Shown: positions 33,619 to 42,057, counted from the first letter of the stretch. The stretch is DNA of 64,000 nt from DATLLN01 sp963797175 (GCA_963797175.1 CAWCOL010000005.1:868001-932000); one strand, 5' to 3'. The notes: generated by a model not told the origin, from the letters alone. Numbers and translations: made by a program.

Positions 33619-34775
33619 CGGCTCATCCCCACCGCCTGCTCGCGCTGGAGCTTCTTGCCCTCCGTCTGCAGCGCGGGCGCGAACATGATCTCGGCCTTCT
33701 GGAAGGCCTGGATGTTGTCGTAGCCGGTGGTCGCCATCGAGGTGCGCAGCGCACCCATCAGGTTGAGCGTCCCGTCGTTCTCCTTGGCCGGGCCGGTGAC
33801 GATCTCCTCGAGCGTCGCGACCTGCTCGGTCTTGACGCGCGCGCCGCGCGGCAGCGTGGGATGGAACGTGGCCATGCCCCAGTGGTAGCCGTGGCCCGGC
33901 GCTTCCTCGGCGCGGGCCAACGGCGAGCCGATCATCACCGCGTCGGCGCCGCAGGCGATCGCCTTGGAGATGTCGCCGCCGGTGCGCATGCCGCCGTCGG
34001 CGATCACGTTGACGTACTGCCCGGTCTCCAGCAGGTGCTGCACGCGGGCCGCCGCGGCGTCGGCGATCGCCGTCGCCTGGGGGACGCCCACGCCCAGCAC
34101 GCCGCGGGTGGTGCAGGCGGCGCCGGGGCCGACCCCGACCAGCACGCCGGCGGCGCCGGTGCGCATCAGGTGCAGCGCCGTCTGGTAGCTGGCGCAGCCG
34201 CCGACGATGACCGGCACCGGCAGCGAGGCGATGAACTCCTTCAGGTTGAGCGGCTCGACGACCGTCGAGACGTGCTCGGCCGAGACGACCGTGCCCTGGA
34301 TGATCAGCACGTCGAGGCCGGCGTCGAGGGCGACCTGGAAGTGCGCGCGCACCTTCTGCGGCGTCAGCGACGCCGCCGCCAGCACGCCGGCGGCCTTGAT
34401 CTCGCGCACCCGCTTCTCGATCAGCTCCGGCTTGACCGGCTCGGCGTAGATCTGCTGCATCTCGCGCGTCGCCTGCTCCTTGGAGAAGCCGGCGATCCGC
34501 TCGAGCTGCTCGTCGGCATCGTCGAAGCGCGTCCAGATGCCCTCCAGGTTGAGCACGCCCAGCCCGCCCAGCTCGCCCAGCTGGATCGCGGTGGCCGGCG
34601 AGACGACGCCGTCCATGGCCGAGGCCAGCAGCGGCAGCTCCAGCAGATGCGGGCCCAGCCGCCAGGCGATGTCCACGTCCTCGGCGTCGCGCGTGCGCCT
34701 GCTCGGCACGATCGCGATGTCGTCGAACCCATACGCGCGGCGCGCCTTCTTGCCGCGCCCGATCTCAATCTCCAA
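33615..34775 (-). CDS. guaB: GuaB3-type IMP dehydrogenase family protein
   Basis: A 386-residue TIM-barrel protein of the GuaB3 group, lacking the CBS insert of classical IMP dehydrogenase. The nucleophile cysteine is in GPGAACTTRG and the phosphate site in VIADGGMRTGGDISKAIACGADAVMIGS. GuaB3 members are shorter paralogues common in actinobacteria; coupling to guaA supports guanine-nucleotide synthesis, but some members have other activities and a classical guaB may lie elsewhere. TTG 34775 has AAGGGGG 9 nt upstream. Confidence 0.88.
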   Translation of the reverse strand: MEIEIGRGKKARRAYGFDDIAIVPSRRTRDAEDVDIAWRLGPHLLELPLLASAMDGVVSPATAIQLGELGGLGVLNLEGIWTRFDDADEQLERIAGFSKEQATREMQQIYAEPVKPELIEKRVREIKAAGVLAAASLTPQKVRAHFQVALDAGLDVLIIQGTVVSAEHVSTVVEPLNLKEFIASLPVPVIVGGCASYQTALHLMRTGAAGVLVGVGPGAACTTRGVLGVGVPQATAIADAAAARVQHLLETGQYVNVIADGGMRTGGDISKAIACGADAVMIGSPLARAEEAPGHGYHWGMATFHPTLPRGARVKTEQVATLEEIVTGPAKENDGTLNLMGALRTSMATTGYDNIQAFQKAEIMFAPALQTEGKKLQREQAVGMSR

Positions 34776-34792
34776 CGCCGCTGACCCCCTTG

Positions 34793-34820
34793 AAAACAGA
34801 CGCGGCCCTGCCGGGCCGCG
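34793..34820 (-). terminator. Intrinsic terminator between pfkB-like gene and guaB
   Basis: Perfect 8-bp stem CGCGGCCC/GGGCCGCG (34801-34820) with a 4-nt loop, followed on the minus strand by TCTGTTTTC. It would end transcription from the kinase gene, or act as an attenuator in the guaBA leader, whose ribosome binding site lies just after the T-run. Confidence 0.8.
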
Positions 34821-34892
34821 TAAAGGATTCTCGTCTGATCCGCCGAATGTTCAACGTTCCCGGAAGTCTACCAACGGGATCGGCCGGAGACT

Positions 34893-35861
34893 TCAGGACG
34901 CGCGGGCCGCGCGGGGGCGGATCTCCTGGACCTCCACCATCGCCGCGTAGCGCGGTACGTCGCGGGGCTCGAACACCCCGGCCCCGACCAGCTGCGTGTT
35001 GGCCGCACCGACGGCGAGACCGCTGCGCAGGCACTCGACGGGCTCGCGCTCCGCGATCTGCGCCGAGACGAAGCCGGCCAGGAAGGCGTCGCCGGAGCCG
35101 ACCGACGAGACCGCCTCGACCCGCGGGATCCACGCCCGGTACAGCCGGTGGCGGCCGCGGCCGCCGCTGGAGAGCATCGCGTAGCAGCCGGTCTTGAGCG
35201 TGATCACGACGTTCGCGGCCCCCATCTCGTGGAGGGCGATCAGCCCCTGCTGGAAGTCCTCGTCGGTCTGGAACTCGTGGCCGACCAGCGCCTCGGCCTC
35301 GCGCTGGTTGGGCGACACCAGGGTCGGCTCGGCGGACAGCGCCAGGCGCAGCGGCTCGCCCTCCGAGTCGATCACCGTGCGCACCTTGCGCCGGTTCATG
35401 TCGCGGATCACCTCGGCGTAGAACCCGTTCGCGACCTTGCGCGGCAGGCTGCCGGCGAACACGACCACCGAGACCGCGCCGGACAGGTACCGCATCTTCT
35501 CGAGCAGGGTCTCCAGCTCGTCCGGCGTCACCTCGGGGCCGTACTCGTTGATCTCGGTCTGCAGGCCGCTGGTCGGGTCGATCACCACGGTCGAGGTGCG
35601 CGACTCGCCGCGGATGCGGACGAAGTCGTTGAGGATGCCCTCGCCCGCCAGCCCCTCCACGATCTGGATGCCGGCGCGGCCGCCGGCCAGGCCGGTCGCG
35701 ATCACCGGGTCGCCGAGCCGCTTCAGCGCCCGCGCAACGTTGATGCCCTTGCCGCCGGGCATGATCAGGCCCTGCTGCGCGCGGTGACGGTGCCCCAGCT
35801 GCAAGTTCGCCACGGTGAGCGACTTGTCGACCGCGGCGTTGACGGTGACGGTGAGGATCAT
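34893..35861 (-). CDS. PfkB-family sugar-phosphate kinase (1-phosphofructokinase type)
   Basis: A 322-residue ribokinase-fold enzyme of the FruK/LacC branch. Substrate glycine motif MPGGKGINVARALKRLG near residue 35, middle FAGSLPRKVANGFY, and ATP/anion-hole motif SSVGSGDAFLAGF with the catalytic aspartate. The N-terminus MILTVTVNAAVDKSL fits 1-phosphofructokinase. No PTS genes lie nearby, so fructose-1-P, tagatose-6-P or another sugar phosphate is possible. The alternative start is GTG 35885. Confidence 0.88.
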   Translation of the reverse strand: MILTVTVNAAVDKSLTVANLQLGHRHRAQQGLIMPGGKGINVARALKRLGDPVIATGLAGGRAGIQIVEGLAGEGILNDFVRIRGESRTSTVVIDPTSGLQTEINEYGPEVTPDELETLLEKMRYLSGAVSVVVFAGSLPRKVANGFYAEVIRDMNRRKVRTVIDSEGEPLRLALSAEPTLVSPNQREAEALVGHEFQTDEDFQQGLIALHEMGAANVVITLKTGCYAMLSSGGRGRHRLYRAWIPRVEAVSSVGSGDAFLAGFVSAQIAEREPVECLRSGLAVGAANTQLVGAGVFEPRDVPRYAAMVEVQEIRPRAARAS

Positions 35862-35955
35862 CGGGCTGGCCGAGAAGCGATTCACGCTGAGAGCCGACCC
35901 CTGCACGGTGCGGTCATCGGCCGAGGGGAGTCTACACACGACCGTCCGGCCGCCC

Positions 35956-35983
35956 TTGACCCCCGCCCGGCAGCCCGTACGGT
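35956..35983 (+). promoter_or_regulatory. Promoter of the small membrane protein gene
   Basis: TTGACC (35956-35961), 16-nt spacer, TACGGT (35978-35983), then 6 nt to GTG 35990. One of the best -35/-10 pairs in the window; the transcript would be leaderless. Confidence 0.6.
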
Positions 35984-35989
35984 TGAAGG

Positions 35990-36313
35990 GTGTTCGGGTC
36001 GCGTGCGCACGCCGTCGTCACGCTGGCGATGCTGCTGGAGGTTGGCATCGCCGGATGGGTGCTGGGCTACGGCGCGCTCTGGCTGCTGGCCGGATGCCTC
36101 GCCGTCACGGCGGCCGACACGCTGTGGGGCATGACCCGGCGGCGGATGCTCGCCGACCTGGTCGGCCTGGAGGTCGCCGCCACCCTCGCGATCGCCCTGC
36201 ACGCGGGCGCCGACCCGGTGCTCACCGCCCTGCTGGCCGCGGCCTGCATCGCCTGGCTGATCCGTCCGGAGCGGCAGCCCGCTCAGGTCGGCGCGCCCGA
36301 GGGCGAGGCCTGA
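35990..36313 (+). CDS. Small membrane protein
   Basis: A 107-residue protein with three to four hydrophobic segments (about residues 8-25, 27-45, 56-72 and 76-92) and a short charged loop GMTRRRMLADLVG. No family recognised. GTG 35990 and a well-placed promoter support expression. Its last 31 nt overlap the 3' end of pyrF on the other strand. Confidence 0.68.
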   Translation: MFGSRAHAVVTLAMLLEVGIAGWVLGYGALWLLAGCLAVTAADTLWGMTRRRMLADLVGLEVAATLAIALHAGADPVLTALLAAACIAWLIRPERQPAQVGAPEGEA

Positions 36314-37170
36314 CGCAGCTCGGCCGCGGCCGCGCGCACCGACTGCTGCCAGTCCCCCCGCCGCTCCCGCCAGGCGTAGATCACCGACCGGGCGGCGACG
36401 ATCAGCCCGCCCGCCGGATGGTCGCGGAAGGCCGCCTCCAGCAGCTCCGCCCCGCCCCCCTGCGCTCCCACGCCGGGAAGCAGCAGCACCGCGGCCGGCA
36501 TCAGCTCGCGCGCCCGTGCGACCACCTGCGGATACGTCGCGCCGACCACGGCGCCGACGCTGGAGAGCCCGCTGCGGCCGACGTAGGGCGTGCCCCACTG
36601 GTCGATCAGCTCGGCGGTGCGCTCCCACACGGGCCGGCCGTCCGCCAGCTCCTGCTCCTGGAGGTCGGCGCCGCCCGGGTTCGACGTCCGCGCCAGCACG
36701 AACACCCCGGCGCCGTCGCCGCAGGCCGCGAGGTACGGCTCCATCGCGTCGCCGCCCATGTAGGGGTTGACCGTGAGCGCGTCCGCGACCGCCGGCTCGC
36801 CGTCCCTGGGGTGCAGCCAGGCCGCGGCATAGGCCACGCTGGTCGAGGCGATGTCGCCGCGCTTCGCGTCGGCCACCACCAGCAGCCCCGCATCCCGGGC
36901 GTGCGCGCAGACGCGCTCGAGCGCCGTGATCCCGACGCCGCCCAGGGCCTCGAAGAACGCCACCTGCGGCTTCACCGCCACCGCCTCCGTCGCGACGGCG
37001 TCGATCACGCCGCAGCAGAACCGCTCGTAGGCGCGGGCCCGCCCCGCCCGGCCGGGCCGGAGCCCGCCGATCAGGTCGGGGGGCAGCAGCTCGATCCGGG
37101 GGTCGAGGCCCACGCAGATCGCGCTGCGCCGTTCCTCCACGAGATCCGCGAGGCGGTCGGCGAAGCTCAT
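36283..37170 (-). CDS. pyrF: Orotidine 5'-phosphate decarboxylase, type 2
   Basis: A 295-residue OMP decarboxylase making UMP. The catalytic Lys/Asp array is in LLVVADAKRGDIASTS, the start ICVGLDPRIELLPPD and the phosphate-binding end LLLPGVGAQGG and VAARSVIYAW are typical of the type 2 subfamily found in actinobacteria. ATG 37170 overlaps the stop of the exonuclease gene. pyrE lies 4 kb away, not in one operon. Confidence 0.94.
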   Translation of the reverse strand: MSFADRLADLVEERRSAICVGLDPRIELLPPDLIGGLRPGRAGRARAYERFCCGVIDAVATEAVAVKPQVAFFEALGGVGITALERVCAHARDAGLLVVADAKRGDIASTSVAYAAAWLHPRDGEPAVADALTVNPYMGGDAMEPYLAACGDGAGVFVLARTSNPGGADLQEQELADGRPVWERTAELIDQWGTPYVGRSGLSSVGAVVGATYPQVVARARELMPAAVLLLPGVGAQGGGAELLEAAFRDHPAGGLIVAARSVIYAWRERRGDWQQSVRAAAAELRQASPSGAPT

Positions 37171-39062
37171 CCACGGCAGGGTACCGCCCCGCGCAGCCGG
37201 CTGACGGCGGAGGCGAGCCCCGGCCCGCCGGTCGAGGAGATCGCACGCAGCGCCACGCCGGGCCGCGCGAAGGCCGCGGAGACGATCCGCGCCGCCTCCG
37301 CCTCCTCGGGGCCGAACGGCACCGGGCGGCCGCCGGTCGCCGTGTCCATCGCCAGCAGCAGCGGCGCGATCTCGAGCACCGCGTCGCCGGCACGCGGCAG
37401 CCGGCGCCGCGCGACCACCCGGCCGCCGGCGCAGGCAAACGCCTGCACGAAGCGGTCGTCGAGGTCGGCCGCGAGCAGGACGCCGCCACAGCGGGCGGCC
37501 CGCCGCAGCCGGGCGGCGCGGCGGCGGACGCCGTCGATCGCATCCAGCCCGTCGCGGACGGCGGCGGCGTCCTCGTAGCGCTGGTCGGCGGCGAGCGCCG
37601 CCATCCGCTGGCGCAGCGCGCGCAGCTCGTCGCAGTCGCGGCCGGTCTCGATCCACTCGCGCAGGCGGCCGGCGGCACCGGTGTGGGTGAGCGCCTCGTC
37701 GCCGCCGCGGCAGGGTGCGTGGCAGGTGCCCAGCACGCCGGCCAGGCAGCCGGTCTCGTCGTCGGGCAGCGCGGGCCGGCACGAGCGCAGGCGGAAGGCG
37801 GAGCGGAGGGCGGCGGCCGCCCGCCCCGCCTCGCCGCGGCTGGGCAGCGGGCCCAGCGTCGCCGCGCCGGGCTGCGGCTTCGCGGTGATGGACAGCTTCG
37901 GCACCGGATCGGCGTGGTTCAGGGTCAGGTAGCAGGCCCGCTCGGGGTGGGCATTGCGGCTGTTCGCGGACGGCCGCAGGCGCGAGATCAGCTCGAGCTC
38001 GACCAGTGCGGCCTCGAGCTCGGAGCCGAGCGGCCGCGTCTCGACCCGGTCGGTCGCCGAGAGTGCGTGCTCGATCGCCCGCCGCTGCGCCGACCCGGTG
38101 AAGTAGGAGCGCACGCGGGCGCGCAGGTCGGTCGCCTTGCCCACGTAGAGGACGCGCCCGGTGGCGTCGCGGAACAGGTAGACGCCGGGCCCGGTGGGCA
38201 CGTCGCGCGCCATCTCACGGCGGCGGCTCACCGGCCGCCGGGCCGGGCCGGCCAGCGAGATCGCGTCCGCGACCGTGCGGACGCCGCGCTCCTGGGCGAG
38301 GCCGAGCAGCGCGGCCAGCACCTCCGCCGTCGCCTCGGCGTCCGGCAGCGCCCGGTGGCAGGGGCGGACGGTGGTGTCGAACCGCTCCGCGAGCGTGCCC
38401 AGGTTCATGCGCGGCAGCCGTCCCTGGAGCAGCCTGCGGGCCAGCATCACCGTGTCCAGCACGGGCGCGGCCAGCCTGCGGCCCTGCAGCCGGGACAGCT
38501 CGGCGTCCACGAACCCGACGTCGAAGGAGGCGTTGTGGGCGACCAGCACCGCGCCGGCCGCGAACTCGAGGAACTCGGGCAGGACGCGGTCGATCCGCGG
38601 GGCGCCGCGGACGTCACGGCTCTGGAGGCCGGTGATGCGGGTGATGGTGTCGGGCACGGAGACGCCGGGATCGACCAGCCGCTCGAACGTGCCCACCGCC
38701 TCGAAGCCGCGCATGCGCACGGCGCCGACCTCGACGATGCGCGAGCTGCCCGGCTTCGTCCCGGTCGTCTCCAGGTCGAAGACGACGTACGGCGCTTCCT
38801 CGACCGGCAGGTCGACCAGCGACGCGATCTCCTCCCACTCGGCCAGCGCGACCTCCCGGCCCGACCGCCACGTCAGCCGGGGATCGGTGGAGACGACCTC
38901 GTCCACCAGCTGGTGGACGAGCGCCGAAGGCGCACCGCGCAGCGCAAACAGGCAGCGCGCCGCCTCGGCCAGTGGCAGCGGCGCCCTGCGGCCGCGCAGG
39001 TGCTCGACCAACCGGTCGGCGCCGTCCAGCGAAAGCTGTGCCGCAGCCGTGCCCACGAACAT
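37167..39062 (-). CDS. DEDDh 3'-5' exonuclease fused to GIY-YIG/UvrC-like nuclease
   Basis: A 631-residue fusion. Residues about 90-260 are a DnaQ-like exonuclease: VVFDLETTGTKPGSSRIVE (D, E), HNASFDVGFVD, and HRALPDAEAT with the DEDDh histidine. From about 280 a GIY-YIG domain follows (GPGVYLFRDATGRVLYVGKATDLRARVRSYF), as in UvrC N-terminus or Cho, and then a UVR-like helix pair (YEDAAAVRDGLDAID). A winged-helix-like N-terminus precedes both. It probably nicks and trims damaged DNA. A LexA-type box covers its start codon, supporting SOS control. Confidence 0.9.
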   Translation of the reverse strand: MFVGTAAAQLSLDGADRLVEHLRGRRAPLPLAEAARCLFALRGAPSALVHQLVDEVVSTDPRLTWRSGREVALAEWEEIASLVDLPVEEAPYVVFDLETTGTKPGSSRIVEVGAVRMRGFEAVGTFERLVDPGVSVPDTITRITGLQSRDVRGAPRIDRVLPEFLEFAAGAVLVAHNASFDVGFVDAELSRLQGRRLAAPVLDTVMLARRLLQGRLPRMNLGTLAERFDTTVRPCHRALPDAEATAEVLAALLGLAQERGVRTVADAISLAGPARRPVSRRREMARDVPTGPGVYLFRDATGRVLYVGKATDLRARVRSYFTGSAQRRAIEHALSATDRVETRPLGSELEAALVELELISRLRPSANSRNAHPERACYLTLNHADPVPKLSITAKPQPGAATLGPLPSRGEAGRAAAALRSAFRLRSCRPALPDDETGCLAGVLGTCHAPCRGGDEALTHTGAAGRLREWIETGRDCDELRALRQRMAALAADQRYEDAAAVRDGLDAIDGVRRRAARLRRAARCGGVLLAADLDDRFVQAFACAGGRVVARRRLPRAGDAVLEIAPLLLAMDTATGGRPVPFGPEEAEAARIVSAAFARPGVALRAISSTGGPGLASAVSRLRGAVPCRG

Positions 39063-39069
39063 ATGTTCG
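39056..39069. promoter_or_regulatory. LexA (SOS) box
   Basis: CGAACATATGTTCG is a perfect 14-bp palindrome and fits the Gram-positive LexA/DinR consensus CGAAC-N4-GTTCG. Its centre contains the ATG 39062 of the exonuclease/GIY-YIG gene, so LexA would block initiation directly. Confidence 0.8.
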
Positions 39070-39126
39070 CACACCGGCCGGACGGGTGCCTGTCCGATGG
39101 CGGGACTGCCGATCCGCCGCGGGGGG

Positions 39127-39132
39127 TACCGT
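39127..39132 (+). promoter_or_regulatory. -10 box of the methyltransferase at 39139
   Basis: TACCGT ends exactly 6 nt before ATG 39139. Confidence 0.45.
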
Positions 39133-39138
39133 CCGGGC

Positions 39139-39888
39139 ATGACCGACGTCCACCCCAGCGCCGTCTCGTTCGGCTCCGTCGCGGACGAGTACGAACGCGG
39201 CCGGCCGGGCTACCCGCCCGAGGCGGTCGCCTGGCTGGCGGAGGCCGCGGGCCTGACGCCGTCGTCCACGATCGTCGACGTCGCCGCCGGCACCGGCAAG
39301 CTGACGCGGCTGCTGGGAGCGGTGGCCGGACGCGTGGTCGCGGTCGAGCCGAGCGACGGCATGCGCGCCTACATCGCCCGCACGGCACGCGGCGTCGAGG
39401 TGCTCGACGGCACCGCCCAGCACCTGCCGCTGGACGCCGGCTCGGCTGACCTGATCACGGTCGCCCAGGCGTTCCACTGGTTCGCCTCCGACGAGGCGCT
39501 GGCCGAGTTCGTCCGCGTGCTCGTCCCCGCCGGCCACCTGGCGCTGGTCTGGAACATGCGCAGCACCGACCAGCCGATCCAGGCCGAGCTCGAGCAGATC
39601 GTCTCGCGGCATCGCGCGGGCGAGCCGCGGCACCGCTCAGGCGTCTGGCGCGAGCTGATGGAGACCACGCCGCGCTTCGCGCTGACCGGCGAGGCCACGT
39701 TCCCGCACCCGGTCGAGGTCACCCGCGACGGCCTGGTCGACCGGATCGCCTCGACCAGCATCATCGCCACGCTGCCCGACGCCGAGCGCGAGGCGGCGCT
39801 GGCGGAGGTGCGGCGGCTGGCCGAGGCCCAGCCCGAGCCGTTCACGCTCGAGCACGTCACGCAGGTGCACCTCTACACGGCGAGCTGA
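39139..39888 (+). CDS. Class I SAM-dependent methyltransferase
   Basis: A 249-residue protein of the UbiE/trans-aconitate methyltransferase-like group: FGSVADEYERGRPGYPPEAV, motif I IVDVAAGTGKLTRLL, ribose loop VAVEPSDGM, then ITVAQAFHWFASDEALAEF and the strand HLALVWNMR. The YERGRPGYP start is common to a widespread family of unknown substrate. It converges with a GNAT gene, overlapping 16 nt at the tails. Confidence 0.87.
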   Translation: MTDVHPSAVSFGSVADEYERGRPGYPPEAVAWLAEAAGLTPSSTIVDVAAGTGKLTRLLGAVAGRVVAVEPSDGMRAYIARTARGVEVLDGTAQHLPLDAGSADLITVAQAFHWFASDEALAEFVRVLVPAGHLALVWNMRSTDQPIQAELEQIVSRHRAGEPRHRSGVWRELMETTPRFALTGEATFPHPVEVTRDGLVDRIASTSIIATLPDAEREAALAEVRRLAEAQPEPFTLEHVTQVHLYTAS

Positions 39889-40367
39889 CGGCGGAAGCAG
39901 ACGCGGCCCTCGCCGGGGCCGTCGTAGTCCGCCGAGAACACGGTGCCCTCCTCCGAGACGCTGTCGCCGGGGAGCACCTCGAACCCCATCGCACGGTGGA
40001 ACGCGACCGAGCCGGTGTTGACCGGCGAAGTGATGCACCGCACCTCGACGCAGCCGCGGCCGGCTGCCAGCTGGAAGAAGCGGCCGTACAGCTCGGCGGC
40101 CAGGCCGCGGCCGCGCTCCGCCGGGTCGACGCCGACGAAGTGGATGTAGGCCACGGCGGGATCCACCTGCGACACGAACCCGATCACGAAGCCGACCGGC
40201 CGCCCGTCGCGCTCGGCCACCAGCCCGGTGTCGCGGAAGTGCTGGAAGAAGAGGCGCGGCAGGAGCGGCGCCATCCGCCGTCCGCCCCACCACTCGTCCA
40301 CCGCGGCGACCAGCGCCGGGTGGTCGTCCTCGGCCGCCGGCCGGACCGTGATCCCGTCGGTGTTCAT
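39873..40367 (-). CDS. GNAT-family acetyltransferase
   Basis: A 164-residue single-domain acetyltransferase: RPAAEDDHPALVAAV at the start, IHFVGVDPAERGRGLAAELYGRF as acetyl-CoA loop, then ITSPVNTGSVAFHRAMGFEVLPG. The insertion FFQHFRDTGLVAERDG and the end SADYDGPGEGRVCFRR are typical of a subfamily common in high-GC bacteria. Substrate unknown. Confidence 0.87.
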   Translation of the reverse strand: MNTDGITVRPAAEDDHPALVAAVDEWWGGRRMAPLLPRLFFQHFRDTGLVAERDGRPVGFVIGFVSQVDPAVAYIHFVGVDPAERGRGLAAELYGRFFQLAAGRGCVEVRCITSPVNTGSVAFHRAMGFEVLPGDSVSEEGTVFSADYDGPGEGRVCFRRQLAV

Positions 40368-40377
40368 CCCCTTAACC

Positions 40378-40418
40378 CGCGGCGCCCGCCGCGCCCCGAA
40401 GGGGCGGCGGGCGGCCGC
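40378..40418 (-). terminator. GC-rich terminator hairpin of the HU gene
   Basis: A stem of about 17 bp with one small bulge closes on CCCC-GAA-GGGG. It lies 23 nt beyond the HU stop. The expected U-run is missing, as often in very GC-rich genomes. Confidence 0.55.
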
Positions 40419-40440
40419 GTGAGACTTCCGGGGGACGCCG

Positions 40441-40716
40441 TTACTTGACGGCGGCCTTGAGCTGGCTGCCGGCGGAGAACTTCGGCACCGTGCTCGCGGG
40501 GATGGTGACCTTCTGCCCGGGGTTCCGGGGGTTCACGCCCGTGCGGGCCTTGCGGTTCTGCACGGTGAACTTGCCGAAGCCCGTGAAGACGACATCGTCA
40601 CCCTTGGACAGCGCGTCCTTGATCGATTCGAGCGTCGCGTCGACGGCAGCGGTGGCGTCCTTCTTGGAGAGCCCGCTTCTGCTCGCGACCTTGTCGATGA
40701 ACTCGCTCTTCGTCAC
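40441..40716 (-). CDS. hup: HU-family nucleoid protein
   Basis: A 91-residue bacterial histone-like protein. Dimer helices KSEFIDKVASRSGLSKKDATAAVDATLESI, then VVFTGFGKFTVQNRKARTGVNPRNPGQKV with the DNA-bending arm RNPGQ, and the end VPKFSAGSQLKAAVK. It lacks the lysine/alanine-rich C-terminal tail of mycobacterial HupB. GTG 40716 has AGGAGG 8 nt upstream and a 45-50 nt leader. Confidence 0.95.
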   Translation of the reverse strand: MTKSEFIDKVASRSGLSKKDATAAVDATLESIKDALSKGDDVVFTGFGKFTVQNRKARTGVNPRNPGQKVTIPASTVPKFSAGSQLKAAVK

Positions 40717-40764
40717 CCTTGTCCTCCTGCGTCGTTTCGGGGCCGGAATCGGTAGAGCGGCGTC

Positions 40765-40793
40765 ACCCTACCACGGGTATCGGACGGCAACAA
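40765..40793 (-). promoter_or_regulatory. Promoter of the HU gene
   Basis: On the minus strand TTGTTG (40793-40788), 17-nt spacer, TAGGGT (40770-40765). It drives a transcript with a normal leader and ribosome binding site, in contrast to the leaderless genes nearby. Confidence 0.55.
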
Positions 40794-40812
40794 TCCGTTT
40801 ACCTGAGCCGAA

Positions 40813-41361
40813 TCAGGCGGTCTGCGGCGCGGTGCCGACGCCGAGCGACGAACTGGTGAAGAGCGAGGCGAAGCGAACGCCCTCCGCGGCGATCGCTTCG
40901 GCCCCTCCCTCCTCGCGGTCAACCACGCAAATTGCAGCGGAAACGTGCAGGTCGGCCTCGCGCAGCGCCTCGACCGCCGAGAGCAGCGCGCCGCCCGATG
41001 TGACCACGTCCTCGACCACGCAGACGCGCTGTCCGGGCTCGAACACGCCCTCCAGCCGCTTCGCCGTTCCGTACTCCTTGGCGGCCTTTCGCACCAGCAG
41101 GTAGGGCAGCGAGGTCTCGATCGCCGTCACCGCGGCGAGCGGCACCGCGCCCAGCTCGGGCCCCGCCAGCAGCTCGGCGTCGGGCGCGTGCTGGGAGACC
41201 ATCGCGGCCAGCTCGCGGCAGATGCCGGCCAGCAGCACGGGGTCGGTCTCGAACCGGTACTTGTCCAGGTAGTAGCGGCTGCGCCGGCCCGACCGCAGGA
41301 CGAAGTCGCCCTCCAGGTAGGCCCGGTCGAGCAGCCGGCGCGCAAGCTCGTCGCGCGTCAT
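40813..41361 (-). CDS. pyrE: Orotate phosphoribosyltransferase
   Basis: A 182-residue transferase joining orotate to PRPP. The PRPP-binding loop is VCVVEDVVTSGGAL, and the catalytic loop contains VRKAAKEYGTAKRLEG. SGRRSRYYLDKYRFETDP is the subunit-interface start. Overlaps the stop of the upstream small protein gene by 4 nt. Confidence 0.95.
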   Translation of the reverse strand: MTRDELARRLLDRAYLEGDFVLRSGRRSRYYLDKYRFETDPVLLAGICRELAAMVSQHAPDAELLAGPELGAVPLAAVTAIETSLPYLLVRKAAKEYGTAKRLEGVFEPGQRVCVVEDVVTSGGALLSAVEALREADLHVSAAICVVDREEGGAEAIAAEGVRFASLFTSSSLGVGTAPQTA

Positions 41362-41570
41362 CCGGCGCGGGCGTCGGCCAGGATCTCGCCGGCCAGCGGC
41401 AGCAGGCGGTCGGCGTCGGGAGACCCCGCCGCCAGCGACACCATGGAGCCGTCGTCGAAGTAGACGTCCAGCCGGTTGCGGTTGCGCACCGACCGGCGGC
41501 GGTAGACCATCGTGCCCAGGAACGAGCCGGCGCCGACGATCACGGGGATCAGGAGCTTACGCTTCGGCAT
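41358..41570 (-). CDS. Small single-helix membrane protein
   Basis: A 70-residue protein: MPKRKLLIPVIVGAGSFLG is a short positively charged start with one membrane helix, and the rest (RNRLDVYFDDGSMVSLAAG, DADRLLPLAGEIL) would face the cytoplasm or outside. No family recognised. It overlaps pyrE downstream and the roadblock gene upstream on the same strand, so all three form one operon. Confidence 0.7.
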   Translation of the reverse strand: MPKRKLLIPVIVGAGSFLGTMVYRRRSVRNRNRLDVYFDDGSMVSLAAGSPDADRLLPLAGEILADARAG

Positions 41571-42012
41571 CGGTCGTCTCCTCGGCCACCTCGTCGGTGA
41601 TGTCGTCGTCCGCCCGCTTGGCGCCGTCGTCGCGGTCGGTGTCCACGCCCTCGGCGCCGTCGTCGCCGTCCTCCGGCGCCGTCTGGCGGAGCAGCGTCTT
41701 CAGGTCGTAGAACACCAGGCCGACCGTGGGATCGTTGCCTGTGGTGGCGATGGCGAGCCGCTCGCCGTCCACCACGACGAACACGCTGCCGTCGGGAGTC
41801 ACCGCCTGCACCTGCGTCAGGGACTCGCGGCCCATGTCGCGGCGCACCTCGTCGGCACCGCCCAGCAGCGATCCGGCCGACCCGGCGACCTGATCGGCCG
41901 CGCCCGCGTGCAGCGACGACGCCGTGACGTGCCCGTCCCGGGATGCCAGGACGACCGCCTCGATCTGCGTCGACAGCTCCTTCAGCTCGGCGATCGCCTC
42001 CGCGGGCTTCAT
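41557..42012 (-). CDS. Roadblock/LC7-domain protein
   Basis: A 151-residue protein. Residues about 5-110 show the roadblock/LC7 pattern: QIEAVVLASRDGHVTASSL, a helix with AGSAGSLLGGADEV, then VFVVVDGERLAIATT and VGLVFYDLKTLLRQ. The tail from about 113 is an acidic, disordered EDGDDGAEGVDTD-type segment. Such proteins bind small Ras-like GTPases in bacterial polarity or signalling systems, but no GTPase gene is nearby. ATG 42012 lies 7 nt after minus-strand TAGCGT, favouring it over GTG 42021. Confidence 0.75.
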   Translation of the reverse strand: MKPAEAIAELKELSTQIEAVVLASRDGHVTASSLHAGAADQVAGSAGSLLGGADEVRRDMGRESLTQVQAVTPDGSVFVVVDGERLAIATTGNDPTVGLVFYDLKTLLRQTAPEDGDDGAEGVDTDRDDGAKRADDDITDEVAEETTDAEA

Positions 42013-42045
42013 CGCGCTCACGCTAGCACACGCCGGAACGGCCGA

Positions 42046-42051
42046 TATCCT
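42046..42051 (+). promoter_or_regulatory. -10 box of the YihY-family gene
   Basis: TATCCT ends exactly 6 nt before ATG 42058. Confidence 0.45.
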
Positions 42052-42057
42052 CAGCCG

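Noticed and set aside
34845..34865. A second LexA box near GAATGTTCAACGTTCC
   Set aside because: The half-sites do not give the CGAAC-N4-GTTCG spacing; it lies in a short gap between the kinase and the terminator.
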